Assembly: GCF_003050965.1 (NCBI RefSeq)
Contig: NZ_QAOU01000003.1
Location: 248,001-312,000, forward strand
Direction: 5' to 3'
Source of the DNA: Nitrosospira sp. Nsp2
Lineage (GTDB): Bacteria > Pseudomonadota > Gammaproteobacteria > Burkholderiales > Nitrosomonadaceae
DNA: 64,000 bases
The notes below the pieces were generated by a model. That model searched no databases, was not told where the DNA came from, and was given only the letters and a program-made list of their open reading frames with translations. Shown in pieces: positions 43,701 through 54,536 of this stretch. The translations under genes and the position numbers were made by a program. Numbering within the stretch: the stretch's first letter is position 1; each line of letters opens with the position of its first letter.

Positions 43701-44054
43701 CTGAACGCGGCGGGGCTTACCGTTACACCGGTAAACAAGATGGCCGAAGGTCGTCCACATATAGTAGACATGATCAAAAATGGCGAGATGGATTTGATCA
43801 TAAATACGGTCGAAGATAAACGGAGCGCGATTCACGATTCGTATTCGATACGTCATGCAGTATTGCAGGCAAGGGCAACGTATTACACCACGCTCGCGGG
43901 CGCGCGAGCTGCTTGTATCGGTATGGCGAATATGCGCGAGCTGGAAGCCTACAGCTTGCAGAAACTTCATTCATGGCTGAGGGTAAAGTCGCTGGGGGAA
44001 GGTTGTAGCGTTGGCGACGGCGATCCTGTTTTGGTTAGCAGAGACGCGTCATAA
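40779..44054 (+). CDS. carB: Carbamoyl-phosphate synthase large subunit
   Basis: Makes carbamoyl phosphate from bicarbonate, ATP and ammonia delivered by CarA. The 1091-residue protein shows the duplicated architecture: first ATP-grasp half (starting [23 protein letters not shown], with [13 protein letters not shown]), second half ([22 protein letters not shown], with [12 protein letters not shown]), and a C-terminal MGS-like allosteric domain (about 945-1091). It is slightly longer than E. coli CarB (1073), with the excess at the C-terminus. No strong ribosome-binding site is seen before the ATG. greA follows 64 bases later. Confidence 0.97.
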   Translation: MPKRNDIKSILIIGAGPIVIGQACEFDYSGAQACKALREEGYRIVLVNSNPATIMTDPEMADVTYIEPIIWPMLEKIIAIERPDALLPTMGGQTALNCALDLAKNGVLNKYNVELIGASREAIDKAEDREKFKQAMTRIGLGSARSAIAHSLEEALQVQAMVGYPAIIRPSFTMGGSGGGIAYNREEFLEICERGLEVSPTRELLIEESVIGWKEFETEVIRDKKDNCIIVCVIENLDPMGVHTGDSITVAPAQTLTDKEYQIMRDASIAVLREIGVETGGSNVQFAINPHDGRMLVIEMNPRVSRSSALASKATGFPIAKVAAKLAVGFTLDELKNDITGGAMPASFEPTIDYVVTKVPRFAFEKFPQANDRLTTQMKSVGEVMAIGRTFQESLQKALRGLEIGVDGLDEKTCDIDTIAAELSDPGPDRIWYVADAFRCGMMLDEIHQHTRIDRWFLAQIGDLVRQEQSLAGKVLNGLDAPELRRLKRSGFSDRRLAKLMTTTQAAVRARRHQFNLRPVYKRVDTCAAEFATRTAYMYSTYEEECEALPSERKKIMVLGGGPNRIGQGIEFDYCCVHAALALREDGFETIMVNCNPETVSTDYDTSDRLYFEPLTLEDVLEIVEVEKPLGVIVQYGGQTPLKLARDLEAAGVPIIGTSPDMIDCAEDRERFQKMLHRLGLKQPPNRTVRDASAALAAADEIGYPLVVRPSYVLGGRAMEIIHEQLNLERYMREAVKVSHDSPVLLDHFLNDAVEVDVDAVSDGEMVLIGGIMEHIEQAGVHSGDSACSLPPFSLSSHMQDELRRQTSAMARALKVVGLMNVQFAIQGDTVYVLEVNPRASRTVPFVSKATGLQLAKVAARCMTGMTLAQQGIVKEVVPFYYSVKEAVFPFTKFPGVDTILGPEMKSTGEVMGVGQTFAEAFVKSQLAAGVKLPLAGKVFISVRHADKPRAVEIARQLAQLGFTLYATRGTAAVLNAAGLTVTPVNKMAEGRPHIVDMIKNGEMDLIINTVEDKRSAIHDSYSIRHAVLQARATYYTTLAGARAACIGMANMRELEAYSLQKLHSWLRVKSLGEGCSVGDGDPVLVSRDAS

Positions 44055-44118
44055 GCCTTCGAACTGATAGAACGCATCGACTAGAAAACGAACCGTAAAA
44101 GGACAACGCTAAAGGACT

Positions 44119-44595
44119 ATGGGCTCAATTCCATTAACAGTAATCGGCGCGGGAAAACTGCGCGCTGAGTTGCACGAACTGAAAACCGTGCAGCGTCCGG
44201 CTGTAATCGCAGCAATCGCCGAGGCCCGTGCCCACGGTGATCTATCGGAAAATGCCGAATATGACGCGGCCAAGGAGCGTCAGGGTTTTATAGAGGGGCG
44301 TATCGCGGAGTTGGAGAGCAAGCTTTCCAACGCCCAGATTATTGATCCGGCATTACTGGACGCTGGCGGTGCCTGTGTTTTCGGGGCGACCATCGATCTC
44401 GAAGACCTCGCCAGCGCGACGACCGTCACGTACCAGATTGTTGGCGATGACGAAGCGGACATCAAGGAGGGAAAGATTTCGATCAGTTCGCCCATGTCTC
44501 GCGCACTGATTGGCAAATATCCCGGCGATGTGGCGGAGGTTCTGGCGCCAGGCGGAGTGCGCGAGTATGAGATACTGGATGTGAAATATGTTTAG
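44119..44595 (+). CDS. greA: Transcription elongation factor GreA
   Basis: Rescues backtracked RNA polymerase by stimulating transcript cleavage. 158 residues, matching E. coli GreA. The N-terminal coiled coil carries the conserved acidic tip ([20 protein letters not shown]), and the C-terminal FKBP-like domain ends in [20 protein letters not shown]. Start [21 protein letters not shown] aligns with family starts. The carB-greA order and convergence with yhbY match gammaproteobacterial and betaproteobacterial arrangement around rlmE-ftsH. Confidence 0.96.
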   Translation: MGSIPLTVIGAGKLRAELHELKTVQRPAVIAAIAEARAHGDLSENAEYDAAKERQGFIEGRIAELESKLSNAQIIDPALLDAGGACVFGATIDLEDLASATTVTYQIVGDDEADIKEGKISISSPMSRALIGKYPGDVAEVLAPGGVREYEILDVKYV

Positions 44596-44625
44596 TTCCG
44601 CAACCGGGATCCCAAGCCGGTGTGA

Positions 44626-44994
44626 TCACTGGCGTTTGCTGTGCGCGAGCCGACGGCGCTTGGTGTCGCCCGATTTTCGCTCTTCGCGAACAGGGCTGAG
44701 GTCAGCCGCTATTGTTTTTTCTGGTTGGGGACGGTAGATTACCAGAATCTTTCCGATGTGTTGTACTGGCGCCGCCCCAAGGCGATCGCAGATTTCATTC
44801 AGCCAGGCGGTTCTCGTTTGACGTTCATCGTTCGATACTTTTACTTTGATCAGTTCGTGACTTCTCAATCCCTGATCAAGTTCATGAATTACGTTTTCCG
44901 ATAAACCTGCCGCGCCTATCCAGACAACCGGCTTCAGGGCGTGAGCGCGGGCCTTCAGGTCAGGTCGGCGGGCAAGCGCAAGTTCTTCTGACAT
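44626..44994 (-). CDS. yhbY: YhbY-type ribosome assembly RNA-binding protein (CRM domain)
   Basis: Small RNA-binding protein linked to 50S assembly. The start at 44994 gives 122 residues (MSEELALARRPDLKARAHAL), with GGGA upstream. The CRM fold is recognisable: HALKPVVWIGAAGLSENVIHELDQ, HELIKVKVSNDE and the GXXG-like IGKILVIYRP. A basic C-terminal tail (about 30 residues, ending KRRRLAHSKRQ) is appended. Divergent from rlmE, as in E. coli, with only 29 bases between the two starts. Confidence 0.92.
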   Translation of the reverse strand: MSEELALARRPDLKARAHALKPVVWIGAAGLSENVIHELDQGLRSHELIKVKVSNDERQTRTAWLNEICDRLGAAPVQHIGKILVIYRPQPEKTIAADLSPVREERKSGDTKRRRLAHSKRQ

Positions 44995-45023
44995 AAAATT
45001 TCCCAAAAACCCCATTTTACGTG

Positions 45024-45665
45024 ATGAAGCGCTCTAAAACCAGTAAAGCCTGGATGAGAGAGCACGTGACCGATTTTTTTGTCAAGCAGGCGAAAAAGGA
45101 GGGCTATCGTTCACGTGCCGCCTATAAGCTGATCGAGATTGCGGAGCGGGATCGCTTGCTCGAGCCAGGCATGACTGTTGTGGACCTTGGGGCCGCCCCC
45201 GGGGGGTGGTCGCAAGTTGCTACGGAAAAGCTGGGGCAACGCGGCAGAGTGATTGCGGTGGATCTAACGGAAATGACCCCGCTGAACGGGGTGACCTTTA
45301 TCCAAGGCGATTTCACCGAAGCATCCGTTTTGGCACAATTGGAAGAAAGTCTGGGAAAATGTCCTGTTGACCTTGTAATTTCTGATATGTCCCCTAATAT
45401 AAGCGGCATAGGAATGGTTGACCAGGCTCGAGGCATCTATTTAGCCGAGCTGGCCTTGCAATTCAGCATCACGCGATTGAACTCTGGCGGCAATTTTCTC
45501 GTCAAAGTGTTTCAGGGATCTGGTTTTGAGGAGTTTTTACGCAACATGCGCGCGGCGTTCGATCGGGTGGTAGTACGAAAACCGGAAGCATCGCGCGACC
45601 GCAGTTCGGAACTCTATTTACTAGGAGTGGGAAAGCGGGATGGAATCTCACCGAAAACAAAATGA
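45024..45665 (+). CDS. rlmE: 23S rRNA 2'-O-methyltransferase RlmE
   Basis: SAM-dependent methylation of U2552 in 23S rRNA. 213 residues from the ATG at 45024 (an in-frame GTG sits just before it). The SAM loop reads [15 protein letters not shown] (about 60-74); the catalytic K-D-K triad is visible as Lys in [11 protein letters not shown], Asp in [10 protein letters not shown] and Lys in [11 protein letters not shown]. Also called ftsJ/rrmJ. ftsH follows after 111 bases, the classical pairing. Confidence 0.96.
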   Translation: MKRSKTSKAWMREHVTDFFVKQAKKEGYRSRAAYKLIEIAERDRLLEPGMTVVDLGAAPGGWSQVATEKLGQRGRVIAVDLTEMTPLNGVTFIQGDFTEASVLAQLEESLGKCPVDLVISDMSPNISGIGMVDQARGIYLAELALQFSITRLNSGGNFLVKVFQGSGFEEFLRNMRAAFDRVVVRKPEASRDRSSELYLLGVGKRDGISPKTK

Positions 45666-45776
45666 CCGAGTTGGAAAACACAAAGGGGGCAGCGGGCATA
45701 TCGCTATTATAAATCTTCAAATGGGTTTAGAATTGAAGCATTCAAGGATTTTGACGGCGCAAGCCAAGGAGCTAAC

Positions 45777-47672
45777 TTGAACAATCTCATTAAAAACATG
45801 GCCATCTGGCTGGTGATTGCCCTCGTATTGATGACTGTGTTCAACCAGTTCAGTACACGGCAGTCAGCACAGGCGCCGATGGAATATTCACAGTTCATCG
45901 ACGAAGTGAAGCAGGGCAGGATTGCCAAAGTTACCATCGAGGGCCGCACCTTGAAGGGAACCAAGTCGGATGGCAGGCGCTTCGTTACATATACGCCTTC
46001 CGACCCTTGGATGGTGAGCGATCTCCTCAAGGCAGGCGTCATTATTGATGCCAAGCCGGAGGAAGAGCCGTCATTGCTGATGAATATCTTCGTCTCCTGG
46101 TTTCCGATGCTGCTGCTGATCGGGGTCTGGATTTTCTTCATGCGCCAAATGCAGGGAGGAGGACGGAGCGGTGGCGCTTTCTCCTTTGGAAAAAGTAAGG
46201 CGCGCATGCTTGACGAATCCACCAATCAAGTTACCTTTGCTGATGTGGCGGGTTGCGAGGAAGCCAAAGAGGAGGTTTCCGAGTTGGTCGAATTCCTCCG
46301 TGATCCCAGTAAATTCCAGAAATTGGGTGGCCGCATCCCCCGTGGAGTATTAATGGTGGGAAATCCCGGTACCGGGAAGACGCTTCTCGCACGTGCTATC
46401 GCAGGCGAAGCCAAAGTTCCGTTCTTCAGTATCTCCGGTTCTGATTTTGTGGAAATGTTCGTCGGCGTCGGCGCCGCGCGCGTGCGTGACATGTTTGAGC
46501 AAGCCAAAAAACACGCCCCTTGCATAATTTTTATCGACGAGATTGACGCTGTTGGTCGTCAACGCGGCGCAGGTCTAGGTGGCGGCAACGATGAACGCGA
46601 ACAGACGCTGAATCAGTTGCTGGTTGAAATGGACGGTTTCGAAGGAACCGCTGGGGTGATTGTAATAGCGGCCACGAACCGGCCAGACGTGCTTGATCCC
46701 GCGTTGCTGCGCCCCGGTCGTTTCGACCGTCAGGTGACCGTCCCGCTACCTGATATCCGGGGCCGTGAGCAGATTCTGCATGTCCATATGCGCAAGGTGC
46801 CGATCGCGCCCGATGTCCATGCCGAAATCCTTGCCAGGGGAACACCGGGCATGTCAGGTGCGGATCTTGCCAACCTCGTGAATGAGGCGGCGTTGTTCGC
46901 GGCGCGCAGCAATAAACGCCTCGTCGACATGGAAGACTTCGAACGTGCCAAGGACAAGATTTTCATGGGTGCGGAGCGTAAGTCGGTCCTGATGCCCGAA
47001 CGCGAGCGACGCAACACCGCTTACCATGAATCCGGGCACGCGGTTGTGGCCCAACTGTTGCCTAAGACCGACCCGGTGCATAAGGTCTCGATCATTCCGC
47101 GCGGTCGCGCGCTTGGGGTGACGATGCAATTGCCAACTGAAGACCGCTTTAGCATGGATCGCGAGGAAATTTTGCAAAATATCGCCGTTCTTTTCGGAGG
47201 TCGAATCGCCGAGGAAATATTTATGGGGCAGATGACCACTGGCGCATCGAACGACTTCGAGCGCGCCACGGAAATGGCAAGACGGATGGTCACGCAGTGG
47301 GGTATGTCCGACTCGCTGGGCCCAATGGTATATGGTGAAAACGAGGGCGAAGTGTTTTTGGGTCGCTCAGTGACGACACACAAGAATGTAAGCGAAGCCA
47401 CCATGCAAAAGGTGGATGTCGAAATTCGCCGTATCATTGATGGGCAATATAGTCTGGCACGCAGGTTGATCGAGGAAAATCGGGATAAGATCGAAGTCAT
47501 GACAAAAGCCCTGCTGGAATGGGAGACCATAGACTCCGAGCAGATCGGTGACATTATGGAAGGCCGTGCGCCACGGCCACCGAAGCCTTCCAAAACAACA
47601 TCGACCCCTCCCAAGGATAATACGCCGCCAGCGGCGCCAGCCGCTGCCCCCACGCCAGCACAGGAAGCCTGA
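45777..47672 (+). CDS. ftsH: ATP-dependent zinc metalloprotease FtsH
   Basis: Inner-membrane AAA+ protease degrading damaged membrane proteins and regulators. The start is a TTG at 45777 with AAGGAG five bases upstream; the next ATG is seven codons on and lacks such a site. 631 residues: two membrane helices (about 7-24 and 100-121), Walker A GNPGTGKT, Walker B IIFIDEID, the second region of homology [19 protein letters not shown], and the zinc site HESGH. The C-terminus is Pro/Ala-rich. HflKC, its modulators, are encoded at 12.3-14.4 kb. A strong terminator follows. Confidence 0.97.
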   Translation: MNNLIKNMAIWLVIALVLMTVFNQFSTRQSAQAPMEYSQFIDEVKQGRIAKVTIEGRTLKGTKSDGRRFVTYTPSDPWMVSDLLKAGVIIDAKPEEEPSLLMNIFVSWFPMLLLIGVWIFFMRQMQGGGRSGGAFSFGKSKARMLDESTNQVTFADVAGCEEAKEEVSELVEFLRDPSKFQKLGGRIPRGVLMVGNPGTGKTLLARAIAGEAKVPFFSISGSDFVEMFVGVGAARVRDMFEQAKKHAPCIIFIDEIDAVGRQRGAGLGGGNDEREQTLNQLLVEMDGFEGTAGVIVIAATNRPDVLDPALLRPGRFDRQVTVPLPDIRGREQILHVHMRKVPIAPDVHAEILARGTPGMSGADLANLVNEAALFAARSNKRLVDMEDFERAKDKIFMGAERKSVLMPERERRNTAYHESGHAVVAQLLPKTDPVHKVSIIPRGRALGVTMQLPTEDRFSMDREEILQNIAVLFGGRIAEEIFMGQMTTGASNDFERATEMARRMVTQWGMSDSLGPMVYGENEGEVFLGRSVTTHKNVSEATMQKVDVEIRRIIDGQYSLARRLIEENRDKIEVMTKALLEWETIDSEQIGDIMEGRAPRPPKPSKTTSTPPKDNTPPAAPAAAPTPAQEA

Positions 47673-47703
47673 CCATCCGGTGTTGCGACTTGGTGATAAA
47701 GAT

Positions 47704-47734
47704 AAAAAAGGCGGGGGTTTCCCCCGCCTTTTTT
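47704..47734 (+). terminator. Intrinsic terminator after ftsH
   Basis: GGCGGGGG (47710-47717) pairs with CCCCCGCC (47721-47728) around a TTT loop, flanked by A6 before and T6 after (47729-47734). It lies 38 bases past the ftsH stop and 34 bases before folP. The A-run/T-run symmetry could also work for transcription from the other side. Clearest intrinsic terminator in the window. Confidence 0.95.
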
Positions 47735-47767
47735 AATTAGCGAGCTCAATCCCGGGTATAAATTCAC

Positions 47768-48586
47768 ATGTTGCCAGCGCAGCAATTCGTTAGCGTCCCC
47801 CGCCGCCCGCTCGTGATGGGCATTGTCAATGTCACGCCCGATTCGTTTTCCGATGGCGGTTTGTTTAGTTCGTTCGAGCATGCGCTTCAGCACGCCACGC
47901 AACTTGTTGAAGACGGGGCGGATTGGCTTGATGTGGGCGGTGAATCAACCCGTCCGGGTAGCATGCCCGTGAGCGTGGAGGAGGAAATGCGCCGCGTTAT
48001 TCCGGTAGTGGAGGCCCTCGTCGGTATGAAGCATCCTGTCTCCGTCGATACATCCAAGCCCGAAGTGATGCGAGCCGCGATAAGCGCGGGTGCGACCATG
48101 ATCAACGATGTCAACGCGCTTCGGGCGCCAGGTGCGCTTGAGGCCGTAGCAGCCGGGGGTGTGGGGGCATGTCTCATGCACATGCAAGGCGAGCCGTGCA
48201 GTATGCAGATCAATCCCCAGTATCATGACGTCGTGATTGAGGTAAGGGATTTTTTATTGCAACGCCTTCACGCCGCTCTGGAGGCTGGCGTTCCGCATGA
48301 ACGGTTGATAATAGATCCAGGTTTTGGTTTCGGCAAAACACAGACCCAGAACATCCAGATGCTGCGCCATCTCGATCGCTTCTGCGATCTGGGCGTCCCA
48401 GTGATGGCTGGATTGTCACGTAAATCCATGCTGGGAAAGATGACGGGCACCGGGGTAGATGACCGGCTTCATGCAAGTGTTGCGGCAGCGTTGCTCGCCG
48501 TGAGTAAAGGGGCGGGGATTGTGAGAGTGCATGATGTTAAAGCCACCACGGACGCGTTGGCAGTTTATAATACCGTGAACGGCTAG
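47768..48586 (+). CDS. folP: Dihydropteroate synthase
   Basis: Joins p-aminobenzoate to dihydropterin pyrophosphate in folate synthesis; the sulfonamide target. 272 residues with the two family signatures MGIVNVTPDSFSDGG (about 17-31) and DWLDVGGESTRPGSMPV (about 57-73), and DPGFGFGKTQTQN farther on. TIM-barrel length is standard. The ftsH-folP-glmM order is conserved in proteobacteria, although the terminator between ftsH and folP suggests separate transcription here. Confidence 0.96.
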   Translation: MLPAQQFVSVPRRPLVMGIVNVTPDSFSDGGLFSSFEHALQHATQLVEDGADWLDVGGESTRPGSMPVSVEEEMRRVIPVVEALVGMKHPVSVDTSKPEVMRAAISAGATMINDVNALRAPGALEAVAAGGVGACLMHMQGEPCSMQINPQYHDVVIEVRDFLLQRLHAALEAGVPHERLIIDPGFGFGKTQTQNIQMLRHLDRFCDLGVPVMAGLSRKSMLGKMTGTGVDDRLHASVAAALLAVSKGAGIVRVHDVKATTDALAVYNTVNG

Positions 48587-48844
48587 TGCGTTACTGCCGT
48601 TAAGGGGTGTTTTTTGAAACGGAAGTTTTTTCCGAAATGCATCTTCGATCGGTGAAGTAACGTTATGGAACTTCCAGTTCTACTTGCGGCGCTCGGCGGT
48701 TTAAAGCAGCCGAATCGGATTTACCAATTTAATTGCGGGGATGTAAGAATACTTACGTCCCATGGATCAATTAGGATGCCGAGCAGTCGCAAAGTCATTG
48801 AAACTCTTCATAACTTCTGACTTCTTTTCCGGGTTTTCTTGAAA

Positions 48845-50224
48845 GTGACAAAAAAGTATTTCGGCACCGACGGTATACGCGGGCGTGTAGGCGAAGCGCC
48901 TATAACCCCTGAATTTGTGATGCATCTCGGCTATTCAGCCGGCAACGTACTTGCGGCGGCCGATTGGCATCTATCCAAGGGGGAGCGCCCGGCAGTACTG
49001 ATCGGGAAGGACACACGCATATCGGGCTATATGCTTGAGTCAGCGCTCCAGGCGGGGCTCTCCGCGGCCGGAGTGGACGTGCTGTTATCGGGGCCGACTC
49101 CAACCCCGGCGGTGGCGTATCTGACCCGTGCATTGCGACTACAGGCGGGAATTGTTATTTCCGCGTCTCATAACCCATTTGAAGACAACGGCATCAAATT
49201 TTTCTCCGCATCAGGCACCAAGCTACCCGATTCTGTCGAGCATGAGATCGAGGCGGGGCTAAATGCGCCTATCCGATGCATGCCGTCAGCGCAACTGGGT
49301 AAAGCACGACGCGTCGTTGACGCTCGAGGGCGATACATCGAATTTTGCAAAAGCACCTTCCCGAATCACCTCGATCTTCGCGGCTGGAGGATAGTGGTTG
49401 ATTCCGCTCATGGCGCTACGTATCAAATCGTAGGGCCAGTCCTGCATGAGCTGGGTGCGGACGTTGTTGCGATTGGGGCTCAGCCTGACGGCCTTAACAT
49501 CAATCACGAATGCGGGGCAACGCACGGCGCTTCCTTACAGGAAGCGGTCATGCACCACCAGGCCGACATCGGTATTGCGCTCGATGGCGATGGTGACCGA
49601 GTGGTCATGGCTGATAAAAAAGGGGTTCTATACGACGGCGACCGGCTGATCTACATCATAGCCAGACATCGCCAGCAAAAGGGGAGTCTCAAGGGCGGGG
49701 TGGTAGGTACGCTCATGACGAACCTGGCGGTTGAAAAGGGTCTTGAAAAACGAAATATTCCGTTTGCTCGCGCGAACGTTGGCGATCGGTATGTATTAGA
49801 GTTGTTGCAAAAAAAAGAGTGGCAACTGGGCGGCGAAGGCTCAGGCCATATCATTTGCATCGACAAGCACACGACCGGTGATGGCATCATTTCTGCGTTG
49901 CAGGTTTTGTATGCCATGCGCGACTCCGGCAAGAGCCTGGCCGAACTTACCCGTAGCGTGACCCTTTATCCGCAACAGCTCATCAATGTCAAGGTTCCGA
50001 AAGGGTTCGATTCGCGGGTTAACGCCATGATCAAAGCGGTACAGGCCGAAGCTGAAGGTGACCTTGCTGGGAATGGGCGCGTCCTTCTCCGTGCGTCGGG
50101 GACCGAGCCTCTTGTGAGGGTGATGGTGGAAGGCGAGTCTGGGCAAAAAGTGAAATTCTGGGCGGAGAAAATCGCCGACGTGGTCAGCCATGCGGCAGTA
50201 AGTGACGAGTCGCGCGCCCTGTAA
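48845..50224 (+). CDS. glmM: Phosphoglucosamine mutase
   Basis: Interconverts glucosamine 6-phosphate and glucosamine 1-phosphate for UDP-GlcNAc and cell-wall synthesis. The GTG at 48845 gives [24 protein letters not shown], the usual family start; a TTG two codons earlier (48839) is the alternative. About 459 residues. The phosphoserine loop is [15 protein letters not shown], metal site DGDGDR, sugar loop GGEGSGHI and the terminal phosphate loop [12 protein letters not shown]. Preceded by a 258-base gap with no other clear signals. Confidence 0.95.
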   Translation: MTKKYFGTDGIRGRVGEAPITPEFVMHLGYSAGNVLAAADWHLSKGERPAVLIGKDTRISGYMLESALQAGLSAAGVDVLLSGPTPTPAVAYLTRALRLQAGIVISASHNPFEDNGIKFFSASGTKLPDSVEHEIEAGLNAPIRCMPSAQLGKARRVVDARGRYIEFCKSTFPNHLDLRGWRIVVDSAHGATYQIVGPVLHELGADVVAIGAQPDGLNINHECGATHGASLQEAVMHHQADIGIALDGDGDRVVMADKKGVLYDGDRLIYIIARHRQQKGSLKGGVVGTLMTNLAVEKGLEKRNIPFARANVGDRYVLELLQKKEWQLGGEGSGHIICIDKHTTGDGIISALQVLYAMRDSGKSLAELTRSVTLYPQQLINVKVPKGFDSRVNAMIKAVQAEAEGDLAGNGRVLLRASGTEPLVRVMVEGESGQKVKFWAEKIADVVSHAAVSDESRAL

Positions 50225-50443
50225 TCAAAAATCAGAAGGTTCTCCCGCATTCGGCCTCCTGGCAACATGCAGACTTCAGCGTATAAGCGGTGGGGAATTG
50301 TCCGGGGGATCATATCCGTCACAGCAAGCATGACGGCAACAGGCTTAGGCCCTGTTCTGGGTGATATCACAAAACGGTAATACTAGTGAGGTAGCATAGC
50401 AGCCCGCGAAAGACAATATCTGATCAATCAAACGGGGATTTAA

Positions 50444-51445
50444 ATGTTGAAATTGCCGAACAATAAGAAGGCTGGAGTATCCGCCGTATTCCTGACGTTG
50501 ATGAGCTTCATCAGCTTGGCGAGTGCGGAGATTGTAAAAATTGATGGCTCCAGCACGGTTTTTCCGATCACCGAAGCGGTGGCGGAAGATTTTCAAAAAG
50601 AAAAGAGGGGTGCCGTTAGAGTGACAGTTGGCATTTCAGGCACGGGTGGCGGGTTCAAAAAATTCTGCCGTGGTGAAACCGATATTGTCGACGCCTCCCG
50701 GCCTATTCTTAAAAATGAAATGGATGCCTGTAAAGCAGCCGGGGTCCAATATGTTGAGATGCCTGTGGCATTTGATGCGCTCACAGTGGTGGTAAATCCG
50801 AAAAATGATTGGGCCAAAACGATTACTGTCGCAGAGTTAAAGAAAATATGGGAGCCGGCTGCGCAGGGAAAAATAACCAAATGGAGCCAGGTGAACCCGG
50901 CATGGCCCGACGAGCCACTCAAGCTGTACGGGGCAGGGGCGGACTCCGGCACTTTTGATTACTTTACTGAGGCGATCGTCGGTAAGGCAAAATCAAGTCG
51001 AGGAGACTTTACCGCATCCGAGGACGACAACGTATTGGTACAAGGGGTCGCCAGCGACAAGAGCGCTCTGGGTTTTTTTGGTTACGCTTACTACGTGGAA
51101 AATCAGAAAAAAGTTAAAGCGATAGCCGTCGATGGCGGAAACGGGCCCGTTCTGCCGTCGGCGAAAACGGTGGAGGATGGAACCTATCAGCCCTTGTCAC
51201 GCCCTATTTTTATTTACGTGAACATCAAGTCGGCCGATAAACCTGAAGTTCGGCAGTTTGTTGAGTTTTACATGAAAAATGCCTCGAAGCTGGTAAAAGA
51301 AGTAAAATTCTTCCCACTACCGGATCAAGCCTACACGACTAACCTGGAGCATCTTAATAAAAAGAAGCTGGGAACGGTGTTCGGCGGCAAGTCCGAAGTA
51401 GGCCTCAGAATCGAGGAATTGCTCAGGCGCGAGGCCGGCTTATAA
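50444..51445 (+). CDS. pstS: Phosphate-binding protein PstS (orphan)
   Basis: Periplasmic high-affinity phosphate-binding protein, normally part of the PstSCAB ABC importer. 333 residues with a signal peptide (about 1-28, cleavage near ASA). Phosphate-contact blocks are visible: IDGSSTVFPITEAVAEDF, GISGTGGGFKKFCRGETDIVDASRPI (in parts: GISGTGGGFKKF and GETDIVDASRPI) and GADSGTFDYFTEAI. The flanking genes are glmM and thrS; pstC, pstA and pstB are absent, and phoU is about 50 kb away. It may serve a transporter encoded elsewhere or act as a sensor. Confidence 0.93.
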   Translation: MLKLPNNKKAGVSAVFLTLMSFISLASAEIVKIDGSSTVFPITEAVAEDFQKEKRGAVRVTVGISGTGGGFKKFCRGETDIVDASRPILKNEMDACKAAGVQYVEMPVAFDALTVVVNPKNDWAKTITVAELKKIWEPAAQGKITKWSQVNPAWPDEPLKLYGAGADSGTFDYFTEAIVGKAKSSRGDFTASEDDNVLVQGVASDKSALGFFGYAYYVENQKKVKAIAVDGGNGPVLPSAKTVEDGTYQPLSRPIFIYVNIKSADKPEVRQFVEFYMKNASKLVKEVKFFPLPDQAYTTNLEHLNKKKLGTVFGGKSEVGLRIEELLRREAGL

Positions 51446-51839
51446 TCGGACGTGCAGCGCCAGTAAAAAGATGCCCCGCCGCCTTGTTCAGGGCGGTGGC
51501 ATGTGCAGGGTGTGCGGTCAAGTTACTCTTGGACCAAGCTTCGCACGCTTTCCCTCCCCCCTTTCCTTCCCCCCTTCCTTCAGCGCCGCGTTCATACCGG
51601 GTAATCACCCGACAGCTGTGTTCGCGATCCATCGCCGCCTTCAAGAAAGGCTTCTAAAGGTTGCCGAAAGATCCCTGAAGGTGCCTTCTGGCAGATTACT
51701 TGATTGACTGTTATAGTTTGGGTCGGCGTAGAGGTCGGGACCGGGTTCCGGTGGGCTCCGGGTGGCGATAAAGACGGCGACTCTGTAAAATTAGAAAAAT
51801 TGCCGAGGCTTGATTTATTTTAAGTATGAGGAAGAAGCT
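51446..51839. other. 394-base gap between pstS and thrS
   Basis: Contains a two-part hairpin after pstS: ATGCC/GGCAT (51471-51475 and 51498-51502) and CCGCC/GGCGG (51479-51483 and 51492-51496), probably its 3' end, without a T-run. A pyrimidine-rich tract of C and T runs lies at about 51548-51580. The thrS promoter and leader should be in the last 200 bases; I did not recognise an operator mimic of the anticodon arm. Confidence 0.5.
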
Positions 51840-53756
51840 GTGACTGTCATTCGTTTGCCGGATGGTTCGGAGCGCAAGTATGAGCACCCAGTAACGGTGG
51901 GCGAAATTGCTGCGTCTATTGGCGCCGGATTGGCCCGTGCCGCGCTGGCGGGAAAAGTTAACGGTAAGCTGGTGGACGTCTCAAGCCCCGTCGAAACCGA
52001 CAGCGACATTAGTATCATTACCGAAAAAGATGTGGAAGGGCTGGAAATAATCCGACATTCCACTGCGCATCTGCTTGCACATGCGGTGAAAGAGCTGTTT
52101 CCGGAAGCGCAGGTCACGATTGGCCCTGTAATTGAAGATGGCTTTTACTACGATTTTTCGTATACGCGGCCGTTTACGCCAGAAGACTTGGCTGCAATCG
52201 AGAAACGCATGGGGGAGATCAGCTCACGCAATCTCAAAGTGGAACGCAAGGTTTGCGATCGGTCCGACGCCATCAATTTTTTTAAAAATCAGGGTGAGCA
52301 CTATAAGGCCCAGATCATTGAGGCTATACCCGGTGAGGAGGATGTTTCTCTTTATTCTCAGGGCAATTTCACGGATTTATGTCGGGGACCGCATGTCCCT
52401 ACCACCTCCAGGCTCAAGGTGTTTAAGTTGATGAAGCTGGCGGGCGCCTACTGGCGCGGCGACTCGCACAACGAGATGCTGCAGCGAATTTACGGCACGG
52501 CCTGGACGAGAAGAGAAGATCAGGATGCTTACCTGCGTCGACTGGAAGAAGCGGAGAAACGGGATCACCGAAAGCTCGGCAAGCAGTTGGAGCTGTTTCA
52601 TATGCAGGAAGAGGCGCCGGGCATGGTGTTCTGGCATCCCAAGGGCTGGGTAATCTGGCAGCAGGTTGAACAGTATATGCGTCAGATATTCCGAAATCAT
52701 GGTTATCTGGAAATTCGTACGCCATCCGTCCTGGACAAAGGCCTTTGGGAACGGTCAGGGCATTGGGAAAATTTTCGCGAAAACATGTTTATCACCCAAT
52801 CGGAAGAGCGCGAATTTGCGGTTAAGCCGATGAACTGTCCAGGTCACGTGCAAATATTCAAGCATGGGTTGAAGAGCTATCGGGATCTGCCCCTGCGGCT
52901 AGCTGAGTTCGGATCGTGTCACCGCAATGAGCCATCCGGTGCTCTGCATGGAATTATGCGAGTGCGAGCGTTCACTCAGGATGACGCTCATATTTTTTGC
53001 GCCGAATCACAGGTCCAGGATGAGGCAGTAAAATTTATTGAGTTGTTACAGAAGGTCTACATCGACTTTGGTTTTAATGAGGTTCTGGTGAAGCTTTCAA
53101 CCCGTCCCAAGAAGCGTGTCGGCTCCGAAGAGCAATGGGACAAGGCTGAGGCTGCGCTGCAGTCAGCACTGGAGCACAAAAACCTTCCCTGGGAGATCCA
53201 GCCGGGGGAGGGCGCTTTTTACGGACCAAAAATCGAGTTTTCGCTCAAGGACAGCATTGGCCGCGTGTGGCAATGCGGCACTCTGCAATTGGATTTTTCC
53301 ATGCCAGAGCGCCTTGGTGCCGAATTTGTGGCAGAAGACAACTCACGGCGAGTTCCCGTCATGCTTCATCGTGCGATTCTCGGGTCGTTGGAACGCTTCA
53401 TTGGCATTATCATCGAACACTACGCCGGTGCCCTGCCCCTGTGGCTTGCACCCGACCAGGTGGCAGTGCTGAATATCTCTGAGAGCCAGGCCGATTACGC
53501 TCGCAAAGTTGCGGAAGAGCTGAGGCATAGCGGAATTCGCGCGTGCGCGGACTTGAGAAATGAGAAGATAACCTATAAAATACGAGAGCATAGTCTACAG
53601 AAACTACCCTACCAGCTTATCGTGGGTGACAAGGAAGTGGCCGCGCAAACGGTTGCTGTGCGTACGCGGGCCGGCGCGGACCTTGGTCAGATGACCTTGG
53701 AGGCATTGACCGAAAAGCTTAAAACAGAGATTTCCCTGAGAGCTGGTACAAATTGA
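51840..53756 (+). CDS. thrS: Threonyl-tRNA synthetase
   Basis: Charges tRNA-Thr. The GTG at 51840 is chosen because GAGGAAG (51828-51834) sits five bases upstream and the protein then begins [20 protein letters not shown] like its relatives; a TTG at 51810 is less likely. 638 residues: TGS domain (1-61), editing domain with [16 protein letters not shown], catalytic core with [25 protein letters not shown] and [14 protein letters not shown] (zinc Cys/His residues present), and the anticodon-binding C-terminus. First gene of thrS-infC-rpmI-rplT. Confidence 0.97.
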   Translation: MTVIRLPDGSERKYEHPVTVGEIAASIGAGLARAALAGKVNGKLVDVSSPVETDSDISIITEKDVEGLEIIRHSTAHLLAHAVKELFPEAQVTIGPVIEDGFYYDFSYTRPFTPEDLAAIEKRMGEISSRNLKVERKVCDRSDAINFFKNQGEHYKAQIIEAIPGEEDVSLYSQGNFTDLCRGPHVPTTSRLKVFKLMKLAGAYWRGDSHNEMLQRIYGTAWTRREDQDAYLRRLEEAEKRDHRKLGKQLELFHMQEEAPGMVFWHPKGWVIWQQVEQYMRQIFRNHGYLEIRTPSVLDKGLWERSGHWENFRENMFITQSEEREFAVKPMNCPGHVQIFKHGLKSYRDLPLRLAEFGSCHRNEPSGALHGIMRVRAFTQDDAHIFCAESQVQDEAVKFIELLQKVYIDFGFNEVLVKLSTRPKKRVGSEEQWDKAEAALQSALEHKNLPWEIQPGEGAFYGPKIEFSLKDSIGRVWQCGTLQLDFSMPERLGAEFVAEDNSRRVPVMLHRAILGSLERFIGIIIEHYAGALPLWLAPDQVAVLNISESQADYARKVAEELRHSGIRACADLRNEKITYKIREHSLQKLPYQLIVGDKEVAAQTVAVRTRAGADLGQMTLEALTEKLKTEISLRAGTN

Positions 53757-53781
53757 TTATTAACCGAGTTTAGGAGTTACT

Positions 53782-54387
53782 ATAGTTCAAGAAAAAGCAG
53801 CCCGCATCAACCATGAGATCAACGCGCCTGAAGTGCGCTTGATTGGTGCAAATGGAGAACAGATAGGCATAGTCTCCTTAGCGGTCGCCAACACCTTGGC
53901 AGAAGAAGCGGAGGTGGATCTAGTTGAAATTGCGCCGACAGCTCAACCGCCGGTCTGCCGCCTGATGGACTATGGCAAGTTTCGCTATCAGGAAAGCAAG
54001 AAAAAGCATGAGGCGAAGCTAAAACAAAAGCAAATTCAGATCAAGGAAGTCAAGTTCCGTCCCAATACGGACGATGGCGATTACAACATCAAGCTGCGCA
54101 ACCTGATCATTTTCCTGGAGGAAGGAGATAAGGCCAAAATCACATTGCGTTTCCGCGGGCGTGAGATGGCTCATCAGGAATTCGGCGTGCGATTGCTGGA
54201 GCGCTTGCGAGGGGATCTCGAACCCTATGCCGTGGTGGAGCAGTTTCCGAGGATGGAGGGACGCCAGATGGTAATGGTGCTGTCTCCGCGTAAAAAAGAA
54301 GTGAAGTTAGCAAAGCCCAAATCAGAGAAGCCAGAGGCGGATACTGATGTGGCACCTGCTAATAACGGGAATCCGGCGCCATCGTAG
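53782..54387 (+). CDS. infC: Translation initiation factor IF-3, AUA start
   Basis: Binds the 30S subunit and checks start-codon choice. The first conventional in-frame start is a GTG at 53833, but reading upstream gives 17 further conserved-looking codons ([17 protein letters not shown]) that match the IF-3 N-terminus. AGGAG at 53772-53776 sits five bases before an ATA at 53782. An in-frame stop at 53761 and no ATG, GTG or TTG in between leave ATA as the best start. E. coli infC starts at AUU, which lets IF-3 repress its own translation; the same logic is inferred here. 201 residues; domains [31 protein letters not shown] and [12 protein letters not shown]. Starts 26 bases after thrS. Confidence 0.93.
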   Translation: MVQEKAARINHEINAPEVRLIGANGEQIGIVSLAVANTLAEEAEVDLVEIAPTAQPPVCRLMDYGKFRYQESKKKHEAKLKQKQIQIKEVKFRPNTDDGDYNIKLRNLIIFLEEGDKAKITLRFRGREMAHQEFGVRLLERLRGDLEPYAVVEQFPRMEGRQMVMVLSPRKKEVKLAKPKSEKPEADTDVAPANNGNPAPS

Positions 54388-54536
54388 GGTCCGCGGCTAA
54401 AGAATTCTTGATGGCGTAATGTACGTCATTGGCAGGCTCCACGAGTTCGAAGTTTTAAATTCAAAAAACAAGTGATTCCGGGTTTAAAGGTTCCGTTCGG
54501 GAAACACCTAGGCGTCATGTTAAACAGGAGTAATAA

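Noticed and set aside
43200-43970. 256-codon minus-strand frame opposite carB
   Set aside because: Antisense to the conserved second ATP-grasp half of carB; no protein features.
51548-51580. C/T-rich tract before thrS as a triplex or slippage element
   Set aside because: Short and imperfect; no repeat unit and no known role at this place.
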